Shown: piece by piece, positions 9,643 to 18,940 of the stretch
Layout of the letters: every line of letters starts with the position of its first letter
How positions within the stretch are numbered: position 1 is the stretch's first letter
From: CBDFKJ01 sp965248805
GTDB taxonomy: Bacteria > Pseudomonadota > Alphaproteobacteria > UBA6615
Assembly: GCA_965248805.1 (NCBI GenBank)
Contig: CBDFKJ010000009.1
Span: 62,001 to 126,000, forward strand
Direction of reading: 5' to 3'
Length of the DNA stretch: 64,000 nucleotides
Notes under the pieces: generated by a model
Told to the model about the DNA's origin: nothing
Databases searched by the model: none
Seen by the model: only the letters and a program-made list of their open reading frames with translations
Made by a program: the position numbers and the translations under genes

Positions 9643-10932
9643 GGAGACCTCCAACAACCGGGGGATTTGACGAAGATTTTGGTGTGCTGTCCGACTTTCG
9701 CTGAGATCGGCGGTGTTGACGTCCGCAACCATCCGCCGTTTCGTTCTCGGCGGAGGGTTTTGGCGCTATTCAGGCGGACTCATACCATGGCGGCCCTGCG
9801 CTCATGGAAGATCAGACGCTGGAAATTGTAAGCCAGGTTGGCGAGGCCGATCTTGGCCTCCGCCCGCTTGAGCCCGATGGTACGGATGAAAAGGCCCATG
9901 CGATCCTTCTGCTGGGCGAAGACGTGCTCCACATGCGCACGGACCGCTGACTTGCGGGCATTGGCCTGGGCGGTCGCCTTGGGCATGGCCCGGCCCGGCG
10001 GCTTCTTGCGGTGGATGTGGGAGACCCGACCCTTGCCGGCCAGCCACGCCTCGTTGGCCTTCGAGCGATAGGCGCTGTCAGCCCACACGCCGGCGGCCAG
10101 ATTGTCGCCGGTGACGAGCTGACGCAACATCTTGCCGTCATGGCGGGCGGCATCGGTCACAGCCGAGCTGCGGATGAAGCCGTAGGCCCGATCGATGACG
10201 ACATGATTCTTGTAGCCGAACACCGGGATCGCGATGTCGGGCATGCGCCGTTGCGACCCGGCGGGGTTCTTGCGCCGCCCGGTCTTCACCGTCCACCGCG
10301 CATCCGTGTCCTTCTGCGCCGCCTTGGCTGGCTGATCGGGCCAGACCTCGGACGCGCTCTTGCCCGCCTTGATCGCCCGCTTCTCGTCATCGCTGTGGCG
10401 CTGCTTGGGCGCCGATACCAACGTCGCATCGACGATCTGCCCGCCCATCGCCAGATAGCCGCACCGGCGCAATTCGCCATCGAAGGCGGCAAACAGCTTA
10501 TCCATCGCCCCGGCCCGGACCAGACGCTCGCGAAAGGTCCATATGGTGTTGCGGTCCGGCGTCGGCGCTCCGAGATCGAAGCCTAGGAAGCGAAGCCAGC
10601 TCAAGCGATCGCGGATCAGAAACTCCATCCGCTCGTCACTCACCGTGTGCCGCGCGGCCAGGATCAGAACCTTGAGCATCGCCACCGCATCGTAGGCCGG
10701 GCGGCCACCTTGCGATCCGTCCGAATAGCCAAGCGCAGCCTCAAGCGGCGCGCGGAAAATCTCGAAGTCGACGACCTTTGCCAGCACCTCCAACGGATCA
10801 CCCGTCGCCGAAAGCTTTCGAAGATGATCCGGTAAGCCGAACAGACCAGCCTGCCTCATCAATACCTCCTCAAACCGAACCGCCGTAGAGAATCACAACG
10901 AGGCAAAATTCACGAGGTAAATGGAGGCGTCC
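9643..10932 (-). mobile_element. IS5-family-like element, 1290 bp, copy 1
   Basis: The termini are GGAGACCTCC at 9643 and GGAGGCGTCC ending at 10932, forming imperfect inverted repeats (GGAnnCCTCCA). The element is flanked by AGGT direct repeats (9639-9642 and 10933-10936) inside the lysozyme remnant. Copies 2 and 3 (56229-57518 and 58334-59623) have exactly the same length and nearly the same sequence. Confidence 0.9.
9780..10862 (-). CDS. IS5-family transposase
   Basis: A 360-residue intact DDE transposase. The N-terminal DUF772-like part (GLPDHLRKLSATGDPLEVL, GRPAYDAVAMLKVLIL) is followed by a DDE core with DATLVSAPKQRH and GYKNHVVIDRAYG, and a C-terminal EHVFAQQKDRMGL carrying the acidic residue. 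It fills most of the 1290-bp IS. It differs by a handful of residues from the copies at 56366-57448 and 58404-59486 (for example FEIF and SQGGR here, FKIF and SKGGR there), showing recent spread. Confidence 0.9.
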   Translation of the reverse strand: MMRQAGLFGLPDHLRKLSATGDPLEVLAKVVDFEIFRAPLEAALGYSDGSQGGRPAYDAVAMLKVLILAARHTVSDERMEFLIRDRLSWLRFLGFDLGAPTPDRNTIWTFRERLVRAGAMDKLFAAFDGELRRCGYLAMGGQIVDATLVSAPKQRHSDDEKRAIKAGKSASEVWPDQPAKAAQKDTDARWTVKTGRRKNPAGSQRRMPDIAIPVFGYKNHVVIDRAYGFIRSSAVTDAARHDGKMLRQLVTGDNLAAGVWADSAYRSKANEAWLAGKGRVSHIHRKKPPGRAMPKATAQANARKSAVRAHVEHVFAQQKDRMGLFIRTIGLKRAEAKIGLANLAYNFQRLIFHERRAAMV

Positions 10933-11210
10933 AGGTCAACCGCGAGGAGCACGACGCCGTGCCGGCCGAGTTTCGGCGCTGGGTGTTTGCAGGCGGGCGC
11001 AAGCTCAAAGGGCTGATGCGGCGGCGCGAGGCGGAGGCGGGGCTCTATGAGAGGCGCCGTATTACGGTAGACCGGGAGGTCATAAACCCCTGATTGCGGG
11101 ACTGATCGCGCGTGCCGATCAACTGCCCGGCGATCGCCCGACGATCGCTTCCGGTCGGCGGCAAGAGAACTGAACGCGTTTTGGTCGGATTGAGCTCAGA
11201 AAACCGCCAT

Positions 11211-12494
11211 TTAGTCTTTTTCTCCTGTGTTTTGCGCGGGCCAATTCTCGATCAGAAAATTAATATCTTCGTGGGCCACGTCCTGTCCAAGGCGATTCCA
11301 GAAATCATGATGGAATGATTTGAGAAGTTGACCGACGTCTGTCGGATCGCCCAAGGCGTACCTGGGAAACACCGTGGAACCGGGCTCAAGCGTTGGTGGC
11401 GGACGACGAGCATCCGGCCGCTGTACATTTATCGGACGTCCCTGAACAAATAGCTGGACCTCAATCGCATATTCCGCAGAAGGCGCATTGGCGTATCGCC
11501 TGACACGATCCGCCCATGCGGCCAGGTTCGCGAAGATGACGATTGGCCACTCGGGATGAAGGTCACGGCGCTCTTTTCCCTCCCAAACAAAACCTAATTC
11601 CAATAGACCATCCCAGTGAATCTCTCGGTAACTGCTATAGTGCGGGTCGCTGCTGTCGGGGTCCGCCCGCGCCGCGCGCAGCATCGGTCGCCAATTGAGC
11701 AGGTCGATGGACCCTATCCATGGCAGTTCTATTTCGGTTTTCGGAGTATGCCAGAAGACTTTGCGCCACGGTTCCGCCAGCTCCGGGATGATGCTGTGTC
11801 CGCGAAATGCTCGATCCAGCGGCAAATCCTCAACCACGGGTACCGCGGTCATCCGAAGTCCGTATCCCTGGGTACCATCCGATAGACGCTCGAACTCGCG
11901 CGGAAAGCGATCGTGGCGCTCATTAAGTCGCCCGTTCAACCGCTCAAGTCCCCGAGCGACGTTGAGCGTCATGTCCTGGATCTCACGCATGGTCATTTTC
12001 TCGCAGCGGTCGGAACGTCGAACGGGACAGACGAGCGTTTTGGTGATTCGGTGAGGTGCCTGCCTTGACCGCCCCACGCGAAGGATGACCACACCGTTCC
12101 GGCCCTCTGTCTCGACCCCGAGGATCTCAATGAAAGGGAGCTGCGGTTCGACGCAATCGCGAAACACCAACTTCAGGCGATCCGCGAGATCGCCGCATCT
12201 CGGGACGGGCTTGATTTCCTTCGCTACAGGTGGCTTCGACCCTGTCTCCTTGATACCCAACACTAAAGCGCCACCGTGCGAGTTGGCGAATGCGACAGTT
12301 TCTTCAAGGAGAGCGTTCTTTGCGCGATCTCCAATCTCATCTTGGCCGTTCGTCCAAGGATCTGGCGATTTGCCACCTGCTGGAAGGGCCTCTTTAAATT
12401 CAATCTGTTCCCCCTCGGGAACCTTCGACTCTATCAACGACTCGATGTCGTGGATGTCGATCTGGTCGGCTGGCTTTGAGAGTATCTGGATCAA
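11211..12494 (-). CDS. Schlafen/AlbA_2 ATP-binding-domain protein
   Basis: A 427-residue protein. The first ~140 residues show the AlbA_2 (Schlafen-type) signature: ESKVPEGEQIEFKEALP, then LLEETVAFANSHGGALVLGI, then VCPVRRSDRCEKMTMREI. The C-terminal 250 residues are not recognised. Bacterial AlbA_2 proteins occur as regulators or defence-associated nucleic-acid-binding proteins. It has lower GC and different codon use from the phage genes, a stand-alone position, and an IS-remnant border at 12591, which suggest accessory DNA. No partner gene is adjacent. The function is unknown. Confidence 0.65.
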   Translation of the reverse strand: MIQILSKPADQIDIHDIESLIESKVPEGEQIEFKEALPAGGKSPDPWTNGQDEIGDRAKNALLEETVAFANSHGGALVLGIKETGSKPPVAKEIKPVPRCGDLADRLKLVFRDCVEPQLPFIEILGVETEGRNGVVILRVGRSRQAPHRITKTLVCPVRRSDRCEKMTMREIQDMTLNVARGLERLNGRLNERHDRFPREFERLSDGTQGYGLRMTAVPVVEDLPLDRAFRGHSIIPELAEPWRKVFWHTPKTEIELPWIGSIDLLNWRPMLRAARADPDSSDPHYSSYREIHWDGLLELGFVWEGKERRDLHPEWPIVIFANLAAWADRVRRYANAPSAEYAIEVQLFVQGRPINVQRPDARRPPPTLEPGSTVFPRYALGDPTDVGQLLKSFHHDFWNRLGQDVAHEDINFLIENWPAQNTGEKD

Positions 12495-12587
12495 TTCCTT
12501 GCTTGCTCCAATAAAGAAATCAGAAAAGCCGGTAGCGGCACAGCGTCAACGTCGGAACAGCGTCTGGGCGCCCGCGCAGTGCGGCCC

Positions 12588-13984
12588 TTAACAGCCCGTT
12601 GAAGAAGACTGAGTTGATGAAGCATCGGGCGTGATAACAATGGCGGCGGCGAGACCCGGCGCCGGGGGGTTATTGAGGGCGAGGATAATGATCAGCGATT
12701 GTTCCTGTCGCAAGACAAGCAGCAGGACCGCCAAGCCCTTGGCCGCAGCCTCTCGCGGGGTCCCGGCGCCGATCAACTGGCGCAATAGGACGCCCAGGTT
12801 GTGTCCGGCGACGTGGATCAGATAGCGCTTGCCGACGTTCTCGCGCCCGCGCAGCCAAGTGCGGCGCATGCCGCCGCGATCGAGGACCTGGGCGAAGCCC
12901 CGCTCGACCACTTCGGCGCGGAGTTTGAACGCGGCCTTCGCCACGCCCGACAGCAGTCGGTTGCGGTTGTTGTAAACGGCCCGCCGAGCGGCGTCGTCGC
13001 CGTGCCAGCGCGAGAGCCCCTTGCCCTTCGGTTCGGCGATGCGGGTCGTCCAGGCGCCGTCGGCAAGGGACTTCAGCACCTCGCGGCCGAAGTAGCCTTT
13101 GTCGGTCACCAGCTCCGCCGGTTCGTCGGCCGTCGGCGCTGCGCCCACAGCCGCCAGCTTGGCCTCGGCTGACGTCAACGTTGTCGGCAGGGTGGTCGTG
13201 TCGCCCTGATCGGCCGGATACAGCTCGGCCGCGATCACCGCCCCGGTGTCGAGGTCGACCGCGTGTTCGGGCTTGTAGGCCAGATGCGTCGTGCCGTCCT
13301 TCATCCTGGCGATTTTGGCCTCCGCGTCGAGACCCAGTCCGCATTGGAGAGTTTCTTGCCCTTGCGCCGCCGATCCATCTGCGCCAAGTCATTCGCCGCG
13401 GTCTCGATCCCGCTGTCGGCGGCCATGCGCTGCAGCATCTGGCGATAGCTTTCGCCGCTGTCGCGGCGCACGATCGAGCGCAGCGCCGCGTTCGCCTCCA
13501 TGGTCGAAGCATCGACCCCAATCCGCTCGCCCTTGACCAGGCCGTGCTCGCCAAGAACGTCCAGCACCCAGGCGAACACTGCCTCATGCACCGCGTGCGG
13601 CAGCCGGCTGCGGATCGTGCTCAACGACGAGTGGTCAGGCACACGTGCGCGCGCCTCCAGGCGCAAGAACTCACGCAGCGACAAGCTGTCGGCGCACCGC
13701 CACTCCAACGCCCGCTCACTGTCGAGGCCTTCGAAGTAGCCGACCAGGTGCATCCGGAAGTAACGCCCCGGTGGGATTCCCGGACGTCCGATCCCTGGCG
13801 CGTAATAGGGCTCACACAGGTCCTCGGCGAACGCATCGAAACCGGCATCGACCAGCACCTCCTGCAGCTGGTCGTAAAACACGTGGCCGGGCGAGCGAGG
13901 CATCTCTGCCCAACTGACCATCAAGTCCACCTGTCGATCCCCTTGTCGTCCCAACGCCATGACGAAGCTCCCGACTCTAACCAT
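12588..13984 (-). pseudogene. IS1182/IS5-like transposase, frameshifted
   Basis: The N-terminal 220 residues (PGRYFRMHLVGYFEGLDSE, DASTMEANAAL) are read in one frame from 13984. The C-terminal half (KDGTTHLAYKPEHAVDLDTG, TDKGYFGREVL) is read in another. The break is near 13330-13345: the sequence for DAEAKIARMKDG is present but out of frame with SNADWVS. A fragment of a related transposase recurs at 36340-36486. Confidence 0.85.
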
Positions 13985-14030
13985 GCCCTCGTCACAGAGT
14001 CAGATGGCCGCGACTTTTTCAACGGGCTGT
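12591..14030 (-). mobile_element. IS element with ACAGCCCGTTGAA inverted repeats (defective)
   Basis: Terminal inverted repeats ACAGCCCGTTGAA (12591) and TTCAACGGGCTGT (ending 14030) bound a 1440-bp element flanked by TA on both sides. It carries the frameshifted transposase below. Its right end directly abuts the first IS6-like remnant. Confidence 0.8.
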
Positions 14031-14033
14031 TAG

Positions 14034-14735
14034 CGTTTAGGAATGCAAAACCCCTTTCGATATTTCAACAGTTCACCCGAGATCATTCGCCTCGCAGTGA
14101 TGATGTATATTCGCTATCCGCTGTCGCTGCGGCAGGTCGAGGACCTGCTGTCCGAGCGTGGCATCGACATCTGCCACGAGACGCTACGGTTGTGGTGGAA
14201 CCGGTTCGGTCCACTGTTTGCCGCCGAGATCCGGAAGCGCCGGGTTCATCATCATTGGTATTCGAACTGGCCTGGCACCTGGACGAGGTGTTCGTGCGGA
14301 TCAACGGGAAGATCTACTATTTGTGGCGCGCCGTTGACCACGAAGGCGAAGTGCTCGAGGTTTTTGCCACCAAACGGCGGGATCGCAGGTCGTCACGGAC
14401 GGGCTTCCGTCATACCGGGCTGCGATGACTGCGATCGGCAATGTGGCCGCCCAGACCTGCGGTCGTTGGCTCAACAACCGGGCAGAAAACTCACATCAAC
14501 CCTTTCGGCGACGAGAACGCGCAATGGCGAGGTTCAAGAGTGAAACGACACTGCAGAAATTGACCTCAATCCACGCTTCAGTTCACAACCACTTCAATCA
14601 CCAACGCCATCTCAACCGCCGCGATATTTTCAAACCAGCCCGGGCCGCCGCCCTGGCCGAGTGGCGTCAACTCGCAGCCTGAGAACCTTCGATTGCAAGC
14701 CTTACAGGTCCGATCCAATTAGTCTGACAATGCCG
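14034..14735 (+). pseudogene. IS6-family-like transposase copy 1, doubly broken
   Basis: It starts with MQNPFRYFNSSPEIIRLAVM and contains the IS6-type catalytic neighbourhood LDEVFVRINGKIYYLWRAVD, then NNRAENSHQPFRRRER. The frame shifts after RKRRV, at exactly the same place as in copy 2. In addition about 50 bp are deleted after KRRDR relative to copy 2 (around 14390). It cannot encode an active enzyme. Its right border cuts into a GIY-YIG-like gene. Confidence 0.85.
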
Positions 14736-14967
14736 CCGTAATGCCGACTTGCATGGCGGGCGTGATTGTTCGGAGCCGCCTTTCCGATCTTCAACGCGCT
14801 GCCCTGGTGGCGGAAGACACAGACATTTTGCCGGGAGGCAAACGGGTGGGCGGACTGTGAGGGGCGGAAAGTGTCTCGACGGTGAGATCACCTGAGGTAA
14901 GAGGGAACCCGGCGAGTTTGGCGACGCGTCTGAAATCCCGTGCGAGTTGGGCTGCTATTGCGTTCAT
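14736..14967 (-). pseudogene. GIY-YIG-nuclease-like N-terminal fragment, frameshifted
   Basis: On the minus strand from the ATG at 14967: MNAIAAQLARDFRRVAKLAG, then HSPPTRLPPGKMSV. After a one-base shift it continues VFRHQGSALKIGKAAPNN and ARHASRHYG. This pattern (PxRLPxGKM.VYVF...LKVGK.GP...AR..SxHY) is that of GIY-YIG-type proteins I know from accessory regions. The gene is cut by the IS6-like remnant at 14735, so the catalytic C-terminal part is missing. The family assignment is from memory of the motif and is moderate. Confidence 0.5.
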
Positions 14968-15148
14968 GAACGCTTCCTGGGACTGGCATGGGTCGGAGCT
15001 CGCCGGGCGAAAGGTGAGTCTGGGACCGGACGAGGACTGAAACGGCGAGGTGGCATGTCCGATCGGATAGGGTGGACGGCTCGACGGCTCAACGAGACCG
15101 GCAGGGCAGCCGGCTGTTCGCGGCGGCGAGGGCACAGGAGGATGCGGA

Positions 15149-16148
15149 GTGAGACACCCGAACCTGCATGGCGTACGGGTTGAGACGATCTTTCACCTGC
15201 TCGGAAGAGACGAGAACGCGATCACGAAGAGCCTTGGCTGGTGCCTTGCACAGGTGCCTTCGTTCCTCGACCGACTGGGCAGCGCGCTTGGCACACCGGA
15301 GTTGAGCGCTCGCAATGCCATCGTCAGGTTGCAGGAGTACAAGGCTGGAACTGGAATCACCGATCTGGAAATTCATGCGCGAGGATATGCGGCATGGATC
15401 ATCGAGGTTCACGGTTCCGTCGGCGGAACAGCTCGAGAAGTATGCGACGAGGCTTGGAGAACCGACGTACGGCGGTGCGACGCGTGGACTGGTGGTCCTT
15501 GCGGCATCGGATCGGAACGATCAGTGGCTGAGAGGGCAACTGTGCGATGAGATCGACGGGGTGCCAGTGCATGCGCTTTCGTGGCGGAAGGTTCAAGAAA
15601 TGGCCGGACAGGCGCGGCGTGGCGCTGGGACGGTGAACAAGAAACTTCTCGAACAGTTTCAGGCCTATCTCGGGTTGGAGGTGACGATGCGGAACTGGTA
15701 TGACAATTGGGTCTATGTGGTCGCGCTAAACCGCAAGACGTTCGGCGGGACCACTTCGTTCGTCGACGTTGTCGAGAAGCACCGAAAGTACTTCCATCCG
15801 GTGGGTGGCGGGCCTGGGGGCTGGCCGGTCGAGCCTCCGAACTATCTGGGATTCCGTTACGACGGGCAACTGAAGTCGATTCACCATGTGAAGAGCTATC
15901 GGGTCGTGGACGATCTGGCGGAGTATTTTCCTGATCAGCCGAGCGAGAAGTGGGATCCGCTCGTCTTGTACGAGCTTGGCCCACCGATTTGTCCGGCCAA
16001 GCCCATGCGGGTGGGAGCCCGCTTGCATGCCGCCCGTCGCTGGTGCTTTATCGATACACTGCTCACGTCCGACACGCTCGCCGAGGCTCTGGAAGCCACG
16101 CGGAAACGCGAGCAGTTGATAAAGGTCGGTGCTGTCGCTGAAGACTGA
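15149..16148 (+). pseudogene. PD-(D/E)XK-nuclease-like hypothetical protein, broken at the active site
   Basis: It starts at the GTG at 15149 (RHPNLHGVRVETIFHLLGRD). Residues ~70-95 read ITDLEIHARGYAAWIIE, after which the frame is lost at about 15405. It resumes in another frame as FTVPSAEQLEKYATRLGEP and runs to 16148. An Asp...(I/E)-x-Lys nuclease core would need the lysine immediately after AAWIIE, exactly where bases are missing. The rest (FGGTTSFVDVVEKHRKYF, VLYELGPPICPAKPMRVGAR) is continuous. I infer an original ~335-residue protein of an anti-phage or restriction type; the family is not certain. Confidence 0.55.
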
Positions 16149-16640
16149 TTCCATTGGCGGGGGTGTTGTTCATCGCTGGGAACACGTGTGTTGTGCTCGC
16201 TCTTCGGGAGTGGCGCGACGAAGTAACCGAAAAGGCGGTCCTCGGCGGAGGCTTGCTGTGTGCCAAGCTGTCGTCGAGATTGAAGCAAGGAGCCTCGAAG
16301 GCGAGCCGGGGCGGCTTCGGACTACGCTGGAGCGGTTCGTTTCCGCCGGATGGCGTTGTCTGCGGTCGGCGGCGGATCCAAGGCCAGCCACGCGTTCAGT
16401 CGGCTTCTCCCGCGCTTTTCGGGCGGCGATCCCGATTCCGGGACGCAAACCGCGCAAGGTCGTCGACGGCGACTTCAGCCAGACACAGTCGGCAATCGCC
16501 CGGTCCCGAACCGAAACGGGGTATTCGGCGGCTGGGCGGGTGCCGGGAAGACGATGCGCGGACGGCGGCAGCAGCCCGTGTATCGAGGTTCGCCGGAACG
16601 GCGTTGTCAGAGCAAATCGGCTTGAGCCACCTTGCGAGGT
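16149..16640. other. Stretch without a recognisable gene
   Basis: About 490 bp between the broken nuclease-like gene and IS6 copy 2. Several frames are open but none gives a protein-like composition or a family motif. It is probably decayed accessory DNA. Confidence 0.4.
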
Positions 16641-16656
16641 CGCTTAGCGTTTAGGA

Positions 16657-17351
16657 ATGCAAAACCCCTTTCGATATTTCAACAGTTCACCCGAGATCAT
16701 TCGCCTCGCAGTGATGATGTATATTCGCTATCCACTGTCGCTGCGGCAGGTCGAGGACCTGCTGTCCGAGCGTGGCATCGACATCTGCCACGAGACGGTA
16801 CGGTTGTGGTGGAACCGGTTCGGTCCACTGTTTGCCGCCGAGATCCGGAAGCGCCGGGTTCGTCATCATTGGTATTCGAACTGGCCTGGCACCTGGACGA
16901 GGTGTTCGTGCGGATCAACGGGAAGATCTACTATTTGTGGCGCGCCGTTGACCACGAAGGCGAAGTGCTCGAGGTTTTTGCCACCAAACGGCGGGATCGC
17001 AGGGCTGCACTGAGGTTTCTGAAACGCGCGATGAAACGTTATGGCCGGCCGGCTTCGGTCGTCACGGACAGGCTTCGGTCATACCGTGCTGCGATGAATG
17101 CGATCGGTAATGCGGCCGCCCAGACCTGCGGTCGTTGGCTCAACAACCGGGCGGAAAACTCGCACAAGCCGTTGCGAAGGCGGGAAGGGGCGATGGCGCG
17201 GTTCAGAGACATCAAGACCCTGCAGAAATTCGCTTCCGTCCACGCCTCGATCCACAACCACTTCAACCACCAACGCCATTTCAACCGCCGCAACATTTTC
17301 AAACAAGCCCGAACCACCGCCCTGGCCGAGTGGTGTCAACTCGTGGCCTGA
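16657..17351 (+). pseudogene. IS6-family-like transposase copy 2 (frameshift shared with copy 1)
   Basis: The element runs roughly 16649-17398; shared borders with copy 1 are TTAGCGTTTAGG on the left and TTAGTCTGACAATGC on the right. The N-terminal frame (16657-17013) stops matching after RKRRVRHH. The other frame then gives LAWHLDEVFVRINGKIYYL, KRAMKRYGRPASVVTDRL and NNRAENSHKPLRRREG. The DDE core is complete in this copy, so only the shift separates it from a full transposase. It interrupts or borders a phage capsid-type gene at 17399. Confidence 0.85.
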
Positions 17352-17398
17352 GGGTCCTCAATCATAGGTTCTATAGGCCCGACCCAGTTAGTCTGACA

Positions 17399-17572
17399 AT
17401 GCCCGCCACGGTGATCAACCAGGGAGACAGGGTAGCGTGGGAAGATACCGCCAGGGAGATCGCGCTTCCCGGCGTCGGGCTCTATCCGGTCGGTATCGCC
17501 ACGATGGCCGCCGGTGACGGTGCAACCACCGTCACGGTGCGCCTCGATGGGATCGCGACGGTGGCGGCATAA
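17399..17572 (+). pseudogene. DUF2190-type capsid decoration protein, C-terminal fragment
   Basis: The frame encodes ATVINQGDRVAWEDTAREI and LYPVGIATMAAGDGATTVTV before a stop at 17572. The pattern G-x-x-V-x-W-x-D-T...(I)GVA...AA-GDG...V.V.L.G is the C-terminal half of DUF2190-like phage head decoration proteins. It is different in sequence from the complete one at 61674-62093. The 5' part is replaced by the IS6-like element. It is a relic of another prophage. Confidence 0.55.
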
Positions 17573-17658
17573 GCATGACGTTGGTCAGGCGCTCGATGCC
17601 GGCACCCGACCGGTCGCGGCTAACGAGCTCAACTGGGTGCGACAGGCCGCTATTGGGG

Positions 17659-18309
17659 CTAATTCCCCGGGCTTTTGCGCCAGACCGTGGCGAGCCACGG
17701 CTGCTCCGCCGGCGGGCGGCCCGGCGGGCGGTAGTAGTGGTGCAGCTCACGAAAGCCCGCGGCAGTGACGTAGGCGCGCCACGTTTCGAGATCATGGAAG
17801 CAGCCGTAGCGCCCACCGACCCAGCCTTCCTCGTTGTGGCCCCGCGGGTTCGAGCAGAACAGGACGCCGGCGAGCTTGAGGGTCGCGGCAAGGTCGCCGA
17901 GGACCCGGGCGAGCTGGCTGCTCGGCACGTGGAATAGCGAGGCATTTGCGAAGATCCCGTCGAAGCGGGCGGGTGGTAGGTCGAGCGCGAGGAAGTCTTG
18001 GTGCACCACCTCACAATCAGTCTTGGCGCGCGCCATGGCGGCCAGCTCGCCCGAGCCGTCCAGGCCGACCGCCTCGTGGCCGAGCGCGGTGAACCGGCGC
18101 AGATCCCGGCCGGGTCCGCAGCCTAGATCGAGAATGACGTGGGGCGCCTCGCCCTCGATCGCCTCGAGCAGGGCCGCGATGTTCTGGCTGACGTCATGAT
18201 CGGCGGTGCCGTGACGGTAAGCCGCAGCCACGCGGTCATATTCCGCGATCGTGATTGCCGCGACCTTTTGCGCCTGCACTGCGTCTTGCTCCGGAATGGG
18301 CTCGTTCAT
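17659..18309 (-). CDS. Class I SAM-dependent methyltransferase
   Basis: 216 residues, apparently intact. Motif I is ILDLGCGPGRDLRRF, followed by VGLDGSGELAAMA (motif II acidic end) and ANASLFHVP. The substrate is unknown; the size and motifs fit the small-molecule Methyltransf_11/25 type. It is an isolated gene and its GC content resembles chromosomal genes. The strong hairpin at 18398-18422 lies beyond its 5' end and so belongs to a neighbouring transcript. It may be residual host sequence. Confidence 0.75.
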   Translation of the reverse strand: MNEPIPEQDAVQAQKVAAITIAEYDRVAAAYRHGTADHDVSQNIAALLEAIEGEAPHVILDLGCGPGRDLRRFTALGHEAVGLDGSGELAAMARAKTDCEVVHQDFLALDLPPARFDGIFANASLFHVPSSQLARVLGDLAATLKLAGVLFCSNPRGHNEEGWVGGRYGCFHDLETWRAYVTAAGFRELHHYYRPPGRPPAEQPWLATVWRKSPGN

Positions 18310-18397
18310 CGTGCGAGCTTAGCGGATTCGCCGCGGCCGGGCGTCAAACGGCGCAAAGGATTTGTTGACACAGTGTTGACATGAACTGAACCAATGC

Positions 18398-18422
18398 AAA
18401 GGCGCCCCGGAGGGCGCCTTTT
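18398..18422. terminator. Rho-independent terminator (bidirectional type)
   Basis: A perfect 10-bp stem AAAGGCGCCC / GGGCGCCTTT around a CGGA loop, with flanking A and T residues. It lies between the methyltransferase gene and the tRNA-like att segment. Confidence 0.8.
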
Positions 18423-18447
18423 AAGTCTTTGTTATAACGCTATAAAT

Positions 18448-18490
18448 TGGTTGCTGTGGTAGGATTTGAACCTACGACCTTCAGGTTATG
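18448..18490 (-). repeat. tRNA-Met(CAT) 3'-half, att-like copy 1
   Basis: On the minus strand this reads CATAACCTGAAGGTCG, then TAGGTTCAAATCCTA, and ends in GCAACCA. That is the anticodon-loop-to-3'-end part of a tRNA-Met. The sequence 5' of it (toward 18491) does not complete a tRNA cloverleaf, so this is an integrase attachment remnant rather than a gene. A close copy on the plus strand is at 36149-36191; they differ only in the acceptor stem (ACAG versus CCCC). Confidence 0.75.
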
Positions 18491-18938
18491 CGGTATCTCT
18501 CGGCTTCCGGACCGACCCTTGAGTACTCAAGAGTTGGATCCCAGTGCCGGTCTCTGTGCATTCGCAATTATAAACCATCTCCGTCCGAGTGGCCGCGGAA
18601 TCGGAGAGGGTTCGAACCGGGGTTCGTTCCCTCCGCCAATCCCTTGGGAGCGTAAATTCTCCGCCGCATCGCGGCATGGCCCTGAGCCGCAGGACTACTG
18701 CGGGATCGGCGCTTATGGCTGTGAACCCTGCCTACCCGTGCGACCGTCGTTTTCGGCCGTTTCCTTTCTCTCTTCGCCCATATTCTCTAAAGGGTGTGCA
18801 CTTTGGGCCGAGGTACCCGTTTCGGGTGGCGCCAAAAATACTAGATAAATCAATATGTTACGATTTTCTTTCTGCTCACCGTTTTGAACGCTTATTGCCC
18901 TGCGAAAGCGACCGGAATCAAAATATGGCAGGTGGTTT
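18491..18938. other. Gene-free, AT-richer segment next to the att-like repeat
   Basis: About 450 bp. Apart from a short tRNA-like arm (GGGTTCGAACC near 18607) nothing is recognisable. The last 100 bp are clearly AT-richer than their surroundings. Confidence 0.4.
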
Positions 18939-18940
18939 GG

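Larger units (their letters stand above)
9598..11093 (+). pseudogene. Second lysozyme gene remnant, split by an IS
   Basis: The pieces 9598-9642 and 10937-11093 together correspond to the C-terminal third of a GH24 lysozyme. The first encodes GAGTLQRSTLRRKV, the second continues NREEHDAVPAEFRRWV...GLMRRREAEAGLYE. They match the intact lysozyme at 3640-4080 almost codon for codon. The catalytic N-terminal part is absent; sequence upstream of 9598 is unrelated. The 1290-bp IS sits inside, flanked by the 4-bp duplication AGGT, which is a single copy in the intact gene. Confidence 0.85.

Noticed and set aside
18585..18640. Second tRNA (Ser-like arm with GGTTCGAACC)
   Set aside because: No complete cloverleaf can be folded around it; at best a decayed fragment.
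18447..18848. 133-codon open frame starting VAVVGFEPTTFRL on the plus strand
   Set aside because: This is the well-known false translation of the reverse strand of a tRNA 3' half; the DNA there is the att-like tRNA-Met segment.
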